From assembly GCA_910586705.1 (NCBI GenBank), contig CAJUJK010000053.1, forward strand, positions 1 to 9,617: a stretch of DNA of 9,617 bases, in the 5' to 3' direction. The notes below the pieces were generated by a model that was not told where the DNA came from, did not search any database, and saw only the letters and a list, made by a program, of their open reading frames with translations. Position 1 is the first letter of the stretch; each line of letters opens with the position of its first letter. This DNA is from an uncultured Lachnospiraceae bacterium. GTDB lineage: Bacteria; Bacillota; Clostridia; Lachnospirales; Lachnospiraceae. A program made the position numbers and the translations under genes. Shown piece by piece: positions 5,248-9,617 of this stretch.

Positions 5248-7362
5248 TTATTTGAGGTCTAAAAACTTATTCAAATCATTTAGAGTTTTATTTAATTCTA
5301 TATCTTCTGCGCCTCCACCACCAATTTTACGAATTTTTTCCCGCGCATGACACCACGCATCGAGCGGTTCTTTCTTTAATTCAGCAAAATACTCTAGCAT
5401 TTTCTGTTCATCATCTATGTATACACGAACCATCTGTACCTTCTTCTTGTCGAAAATACCAATTTCCCCACTTTCACCATTATACTCAATCTTAGGATAA
5501 TTGATAATTTTATCAAAGGTATCGTCACTCCTTTTATGTACCAATAATCTTCGTTTGTTAAGCAAGCCTGTCAAAATCTTTTCATCCGTATAATCCGATT
5601 CATAAAATACGATATGCCAATTATCTTTCTGCGCTCTAATTTCTTCTCTTATTTCCGCGCAAATAAGCTCCTTGTTCATCAGCAAGATATCTTCTTTCCC
5701 CATATTGATTAGTATGCCCGCACATTCCTTATTCAATTTCAATAACCAAAGTTTTTCCTTGCGCGAAACCCTTGTAGTAAAACTTATCCCATCTTTATTC
5801 TCTCTAGCCATTGCAAACAAACAACTCATATCTCCTGTTCTAGCATTTAGATAGTTTTCACCATAACGGCAATCTTTGATATTAAGTTTTCGTATGATAT
5901 TATTAAAAGCCAAATCAAGAATTGGCTTGTAGTCCAACCCCTTAATCCACGTCTCCATCACAATTTGCACGATAGTCTCTTTCGCCCGTTCGTAAAACGC
6001 TTCAATCCGCTCTTTATCCTTTTTACAAAGAGAATCAAATAAATACTCCCGCAAAATTTCCGTAGAAAAGAAGAGAAGAGAACATATTTCTATCATCCTC
6101 GGTCGTAACTCTTTTTCAAAATTGCCCAGCCTTTCTTCTGCTTCCTCGTGGCTTCCCATCAGTTTATCCCCAAGCTCCGTTCGATATGCCTCATCATCGG
6201 TTTTCTTTAGCAACCACGCGATAAATGAACACATAAACTGATTAAAATAGTACCTATCGTCTTGAATGCGCTTTAGTGCTTCACTGTTTTCCCCGTTCTG
6301 TACAAAATCTCCCACGTTAAGATAGACTAAACGGGAAATAGTTGACTCCTGCTCCTTAAAATACTCGCCCGTGATGATGGCATTGGTATAAATATTAACG
6401 TCGTTGACTAACCCCGTATAAACCGATCTGACTACTAAATCAGTTTTCTCCTTGACAGCATATTTAATACTACCTTCTTCCTTCTTCACATCATCAAGCA
6501 CAAAGATACCATTCCGATACCTAACCAACTCTACTTCCAACTTCTTAAGTTTTATTTTGGTGGTATGCAGATGGCTAATCTTATCGCCTCGACTATTTCC
6601 GCACTTAAAAAAATTTCCTAAAGCCACCGCCAGCTCTGTCTTACCGCTTGCCACCTTCCCATCCACCCATAAGGTCATGCCAGCCCGTTCCCCAAGTTCA
6701 TCTAAAAAATGCCCCAATACAGTCATAACCGCTATACAATGGAAAGGATAGAACGTCCTTAGATTCATCGAGTTATACCGTACTACTTTTTCAGCAACCT
6801 CCGCATTATCCATATTCTCTTGATAACCCAAATCAAAGCCCTCTTGTAAAGCCACAACATCATACCGTTTGCCATCTTTGGTGATAGCACAGTCTGATCC
6901 GACATAAAAGTATTGATTCCCGACCTTATGAAGCCCAGCCGCATCAAAAAAGATAGCGTTCGTATCTTCGGGAATAATTTCGCTGATAATCTGCTGATAT
7001 TTCGTCCTTGATATCACAAGGATTTCTTTTGCCCCCAAATTACCCAGCCATTTCTCATTTCTATACTCGCTCTTAGAAAGTTGCACCCCGTAAACATTGT
7101 CCCCTACCAATACACTGACTCTGTAAACATACTCTGGCATTTGATTGTCAGATACATATAAAGGTATACTTGCAACCTCAAGTAATAAAAATTTAATCTC
7201 TTCGCGACCGACTACATAATGCATTCTGGAGTTGACATAAATATTTGCCTTTTCTTTTTTTGCTTTCTCTGGCTCAATCTGGCTCTTTAGCCACGGGTTT
7301 GTAGTGTTAACCTTGATGGTATGTTTCCCTAAACAATATTTTTCATAAAAAAGAATTTCCAT
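5248..7362 (-). CDS. DUF927-like P-loop ATPase, putative replication helicase
   Basis: A 704-aa protein with an ATPase core in the middle. The Walker A motif is GKVASGKT (235-242), Walker B is GIFVLDDV (285-292, with D290 and D291), a sensor-like TGE is at 331-333, and an arginine-finger candidate is R344 in ISRLVYL. The order and the TGE/Arg pattern recall DUF927 proteins, AAA+-like ATPases found with primases in phages and mobile elements. The first 200 residues have many predicted strands and no recognisable primase motif. The C-terminal 300 residues are unrecognised and may bind DNA or a partner. No membrane segment is seen. The ATG at 7362 has AAAGGGG 9 nt upstream. It is the gene nearest the tRNA-Leu end of the element, reading toward xis, int and the initiator. 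A role in unwinding element DNA is inferred. Confidence 0.6.
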   Translation of the reverse strand: MEILFYEKYCLGKHTIKVNTTNPWLKSQIEPEKAKKEKANIYVNSRMHYVVGREEIKFLLLEVASIPLYVSDNQMPEYVYRVSVLVGDNVYGVQLSKSEYRNEKWLGNLGAKEILVISRTKYQQIISEIIPEDTNAIFFDAAGLHKVGNQYFYVGSDCAITKDGKRYDVVALQEGFDLGYQENMDNAEVAEKVVRYNSMNLRTFYPFHCIAVMTVLGHFLDELGERAGMTLWVDGKVASGKTELAVALGNFFKCGNSRGDKISHLHTTKIKLKKLEVELVRYRNGIFVLDDVKKEEGSIKYAVKEKTDLVVRSVYTGLVNDVNIYTNAIITGEYFKEQESTISRLVYLNVGDFVQNGENSEALKRIQDDRYYFNQFMCSFIAWLLKKTDDEAYRTELGDKLMGSHEEAEERLGNFEKELRPRMIEICSLLFFSTEILREYLFDSLCKKDKERIEAFYERAKETIVQIVMETWIKGLDYKPILDLAFNNIIRKLNIKDCRYGENYLNARTGDMSCLFAMARENKDGISFTTRVSRKEKLWLLKLNKECAGILINMGKEDILLMNKELICAEIREEIRAQKDNWHIVFYESDYTDEKILTGLLNKRRLLVHKRSDDTFDKIINYPKIEYNGESGEIGIFDKKKVQMVRVYIDDEQKMLEYFAELKKEPLDAWCHAREKIRKIGGGGAEDIELNKTLNDLNKFLDLK

Positions 7363-7397
7363 AAAAATTTTCCCCTTTCAAATATAATTCTATTTCT

Positions 7398-7408
7398 ATT
7401 ATATAACA
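7398..7408 (-). promoter_or_regulatory. Candidate extended -10 promoter of the ATPase gene
   Basis: Minus-strand TGTTATATAAT contains both an exact TATAAT and a TG-n-TATATA extended -10, about 36-45 bp before the ATG at 7362. No -35 hexamer is convincing at 16-18 bp. It would also serve the downstream xis gene. Confidence 0.35.
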
Positions 7409-7482
7409 GAAACGAAAAAACGGGGTCTTTATATATTTCTAATTTTTTTATGTAAGTTGCATTTTTCCCCTTTTTTCTCCCG

Positions 7483-7505
7483 TTGCTGTCAAAATTGCTG
7501 TCAAA
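7483..7505 (+). repeat. Tandem 11-bp direct repeat near the tRNA-Leu junction
   Basis: TTGCTGTCAAA occurs at 7483-7493 and again at 7495-7505, a 12-bp period. It lies in the noncoding 7363-7559 stretch, about 55 bp from the tRNA-Leu 3' end and inside the AT-rich side of the junction. Paired direct repeats at this position are what integrase arm sites or excisionase sites look like. The repeat is seen directly; the binding role is inferred. Confidence 0.6.
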
Positions 7506-7507
7506 CG

Positions 7508-7558
7508 CAAAAAATAAGGGCTTTCAAGACACTCCAAATGTCTCGAAAGCCCCTATTT
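7508..7558 (-). terminator. Terminator of tRNA-Leu
   Basis: A long stem has GGGCTTTC (7518-7525) pairing with 7545-7552. After a single mismatch AGACA (7527-7531) pairs with TGTCT (7539-7543), and AAATA/TATTT extends the base. The loop is CTCCAAA. On the minus strand it ends in a T6 run. It begins only 1-2 bp after the tRNA 3' end, so it shields the element from tRNA and MATE transcription. Confidence 0.85.
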
Positions 7559-7559
7559 A

Positions 7560-7639
<80 letters not shown>

Positions 7640-7696
7640 CTGTCAGGCAGCGCCAGATTATGACATATCTGTCACTTCTATTCCGCCTGCCCATGT

Positions 7697-7725
7697 ATCA
7701 TATCATTTTCCATGCGCCATGTCAA
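7697..7725 (-). promoter_or_regulatory. Strong promoter of tRNA-Leu
   Basis: Minus-strand TTGACA (complement of 7720-7725), a 17-bp spacer and TATGAT (complement of 7697-7702) are near-perfect sigma-A elements. They lie 12 bp past the MATE stop codon and predict a start about 50 nt before the tRNA. Confidence 0.75.
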
Positions 7726-7736
7726 CGATCCTGCCG

Positions 7737-9128
7737 TCACCCAGCCGGGGATGCCTCCTCTTCTGCTGCCTGCTCCCCGATATGCCGGATCACTTTTTTG
7801 TTTATTTTGATCAGAAAGACCACCGTCATCGTCAGCGACATCACCTCCGCGATCGGGAACGCCCACCACACATACGTCACCTCGCCCGACAGAGACAGAA
7901 GAAACGCGGCAGGCAGAAGCACCACAAGCTGTCTGGCGATGGAGACAAGCATACTGTAGACCGCATTGCCCAGCGCTTGAAAAGCTGTACCACAGACAAT
8001 GCCGAACGCCGCGGGCAGAAAGCTGAGGCAGATAATGCGCAGCGCCGGCACGCCGATCCGCAGCATCTCATCCGACGCCTCAAAAAAGCCCAGCAGCACC
8101 GCCGGTATGGTCTGGAAAACCACCACGCCCACCGCCATGATACACGCCGCATACAAAATGGCGCACTTCATCGCCTGAATAAAACGGTCCCGCCTGCCCG
8201 CGCCGTAGTTGTACGCCAGAATCGGCACCAGACCGTTGTTTAAGCCGAACACCGGCATAAAGATAAAGCTCTGCAGCTTAAAGTACACGCCAAACACCGC
8301 CGTCGCCGTAGGCGTAAAGGAAATCAGAATCAGATTCATGCCGTAAGTCATCACGGAACCGATCGCCTGCATGATCATGGAAGGCACGCCGATCTTATAA
8401 ATCTGCCCCACAAGCTCCTTTTCCAGACGCAGTCCCCGAAACCGGATATGAATGTCCTCATTCTTCTTAAAATTTACGATAAGCGCAATCGTACCCGCGA
8501 TGGTCTGTCCTGTCACCGTGGCAACCGCCGCGCCCGCGACACCCATTTTGGGCATCCCGAAAAGTCCGAAAATAAAAATCGGATCAAGTATAATGTTGAT
8601 GATCGCGCCCGTTCCCTGTGTAATCATAATATAGAAGGTTCTGCCCGTGGACTGCAGAAGCCTTTCAAACACAAACTGTGCAAAAAGTCCAAAAGAGCAG
8701 CTGCAGACAATGCTCAGATACTGCACGCCGAACTCCAGAATCTGCGGGTCGTCCGTCTGGCTCAGATAGAACGCGCGGGTTGCAAACAGACCGATCAGCA
8801 GAAACAATACGTAGCTGACCGCCATCAGCACAATGCCGCTGACCGCCGTATTGTCCGCACGCTCCTGATCTTTCTCCCCCAGCGCCTTTGAGAGCACCGC
8901 ATTGATGCCGACACAGGTGCCGCCTGCCACCGCGATCATCAGTGTCTGGATCGGAAATGCAAGTGACACGGCTGTCAGTGCGTTTTCATTGATGCGCGAG
9001 ACAAAGATAGAGTCCACCACATTGTAAAGCGCCTGCACGAGCATGGATATCATCATCGGCAGGGACATGGTGATCAACAGTTTATTCACGGGCATAATGC
9101 CCATTTTATTTTCTTTCGTCTGTTCCAT
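7737..9128 (-). CDS. MATE family efflux transporter
   Basis: A 463-aa inner-membrane protein of the MATE family, which exports cationic drugs or metabolites in exchange for Na+ or H+. The frame is open back to 9209, but the start is ATG 9128: it has AGGAGG 5 nt upstream, and the extra N-terminus would be encoded by a terminator hairpin. About twelve hydrophobic segments are visible in two halves. The first begins NKLLITMSLPMMISMLVQAL, with the family-typical LYNVVDSIFVSR loop and INIILDPIFIFGLFGM later. The second half begins around GQIYKIGVPSMIMQAIGSV and includes GLNNGLVPILAYNYGA. Length is normal. The DNA is clearly GC-richer than the genes to the left, consistent with the resident chromosome. 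It lies between two tRNA units; no clear terminator of its own is seen, so transcripts may end at the tRNA-Leu terminator. Substrate unknown. Confidence 0.95.
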   Translation of the reverse strand: MEQTKENKMGIMPVNKLLITMSLPMMISMLVQALYNVVDSIFVSRINENALTAVSLAFPIQTLMIAVAGGTCVGINAVLSKALGEKDQERADNTAVSGIVLMAVSYVLFLLIGLFATRAFYLSQTDDPQILEFGVQYLSIVCSCSFGLFAQFVFERLLQSTGRTFYIMITQGTGAIINIILDPIFIFGLFGMPKMGVAGAAVATVTGQTIAGTIALIVNFKKNEDIHIRFRGLRLEKELVGQIYKIGVPSMIMQAIGSVMTYGMNLILISFTPTATAVFGVYFKLQSFIFMPVFGLNNGLVPILAYNYGAGRRDRFIQAMKCAILYAACIMAVGVVVFQTIPAVLLGFFEASDEMLRIGVPALRIICLSFLPAAFGIVCGTAFQALGNAVYSMLVSIARQLVVLLPAAFLLSLSGEVTYVWWAFPIAEVMSLTMTVVFLIKINKKVIRHIGEQAAEEEASPAG

Positions 9129-9170
9129 ACCGTCCTCCTGATCCTTTTCACTTCCGTTGTTTCTACGAAT

Positions 9171-9214
9171 AAAAAAACATTTGAACTGCAGAGAACCCGC
9201 TGCAATCAAATGTT
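9171..9214 (-). terminator. Terminator of the tRNA His-Gln-Lys cluster
   Basis: A 9-bp stem AACATTTGA (9176-9184) pairs with TCAAATGTT (9206-9214). After a small internal loop TGCAG (9187-9191) pairs with CTGCA (9200-9204). On the minus strand it is followed by a T7 run. It sits between tRNA-Lys and the MATE gene. Confidence 0.85.
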
Positions 9215-9259
9215 CCGGCTAAGTAAAGCCATTTGCTTTTTTAAAAGTAAACCTTAAAG

Positions 9260-9332
9260 TGAACCACGGGGGATTCGAACCCCCGACAACCTGATTAAAA
9301 GTCAGGTGCTCTACCGACTGAGCTAGTGGTCC
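9260..9332 (-). tRNA. tRNA-Lys(UUU)
   Basis: The acceptor stem GGACCAC/GTGGTTC (5' end at 9332, discriminator A at 9260), anticodon arm CCTGA-CTTTTAA-TCAGG (anticodon UUU) and T-arm CGGGGGTTCGAATCCCCCG are complete. CCA is not encoded. Confidence 0.97.
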
Positions 9333-9336
9333 ATAA

Positions 9337-9408
9337 CTGGGCTAGCTGGATTTGAACCAGCGAATGCAGGAGTCAAAGTCCTGTGCCTTACCCCTTGGCG
9401 ATAGCCCA
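9337..9408 (-). tRNA. tRNA-Gln(UUG)
   Basis: The acceptor stem TGGGCTA/TAGCCCA (5' end at 9408, discriminator G at 9337), anticodon arm CAGGA-CTTTGAC-TCCTG (anticodon UUG) and T-arm GCTGG-TTCAAAT-CCAGC are complete. It is separated from tRNA-Lys by only 4 bp, so the two are co-transcribed. CCA is not encoded. Confidence 0.97.
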
Positions 9409-9450
9409 TTATTGGTAAACAAGGCAGGCTGTGCTCCGCACGCTCACAAT

Positions 9451-9524
9451 CGAGCTGAGAAGAGTCCTCTTCTCCACTCGCCACGCGGGGTGCGTGCTGC
9501 AAAGCAGCGATATACATTACGCAC
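9451..9524 (-). other. Structured spacer between tRNA-His and tRNA-Gln
   Basis: The 130-bp spacer 9409-9538 contains two separate hairpins. The first has GAGAAGAG/CTCTTCTC arms (9457-9464, 9467-9474), extended by CGAG/CTCG at 9451 and 9477. The second has GTGCGT/ACGCAC (9490-9495, 9519-9524) enclosing GCTGC-AAA-GCAGC (9496-9508). No T-run follows either, so they look like processing or repeat-derived structures rather than terminators. No gene is supported here. Confidence 0.5.
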
Positions 9525-9538
9525 CTCTGCGCATAAAA

Positions 9539-9613
9539 GGTGGATAGAGGGACTCGAACCCTCGGCCTCCAGAGCCACAATCTGGCGCGCTAGCCGACTG
9601 CGCCATACCCACC
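9539..9613 (-). tRNA. tRNA-His(GUG)
   Basis: An 8-bp acceptor stem GGTGGGTA/TATCCACC includes the extra G-1 paired with C73 that identifies histidine tRNAs. The anticodon arm CCAGA-TTGTGGC-TCTGG gives GUG, and the T-arm GAGGG-TTCGAGT-CCCTC is complete. It is the first tRNA of the cluster within the window; its promoter lies outside. Confidence 0.97.
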
Positions 9614-9617
9614 ATAA

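Noticed and set aside
1..7500. Second copy of the tRNA-Leu 3' end as a left attachment site
   Set aside because: I looked for the 7560-7585 segment or its main pieces and found no convincing copy, so the left end of the element is not called.
9129..9209. N-terminal extension of the MATE protein
   Set aside because: It would be encoded by the tRNA-cluster terminator; the AGGAGG and MATE homology place the start at 9128.

Overview
The window looks like a Firmicutes (Clostridia, probably Lachnospiraceae) chromosome carrying an accessory region. This rests on strong AGGAGG-type ribosome binding sites, tRNA genes without an encoded CCA, and the protein families present; I ran no taxonomic search. 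Composition changes sharply. From about 7.56 kb rightward (tRNAs and a MATE transporter) the DNA is visibly GC-rich. From 1 to about 7.5 kb it is AT-rich. The change falls at the 3' end of a tRNA-Leu gene, a classic integration site.

Right flank (7560-9617), all on the minus strand: tRNA-His(GUG), tRNA-Gln(UUG) and tRNA-Lys(UUU) form a cluster ending in a strong terminator. A MATE-family multidrug/sodium exporter follows, then tRNA-Leu(UAG) with its own near-consensus promoter (TTGACA-17-TATGAT) and a terminator directly after its 3' end.

Element core (about 2.2-7.5 kb): next to the tRNA-Leu 3' end lie a short tandem repeat and then minus-strand genes. These are a 704-aa P-loop ATPase resembling DUF927-type helicase/primase-associated ATPases, an excisionase-like HTH protein, a tyrosine integrase with all catalytic residues, and a 365-aa protein resembling plasmid/phage replication initiators. 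A terminator separates xis from int, and an AT-rich noncoding gap with three iteron-like 8-mers separates int from the initiator. A second small HTH protein is convergent with the initiator gene, and the two share a bidirectional terminator. Together these suggest a small self-replicating integrative element (satellite, integrative plasmid or ICE fragment). No conjugation or virion genes are visible, and I could not find its left attachment site.

Left part (1-2.1 kb): a small minus-strand operon encodes a Mor-like transcription regulator and two short proteins I do not recognise. After it comes a PD-(D/E)XK, Rpn-like nuclease gene with in-frame tandem repeats and long A-tracts. Whether these belong to the same element cannot be decided from the window.
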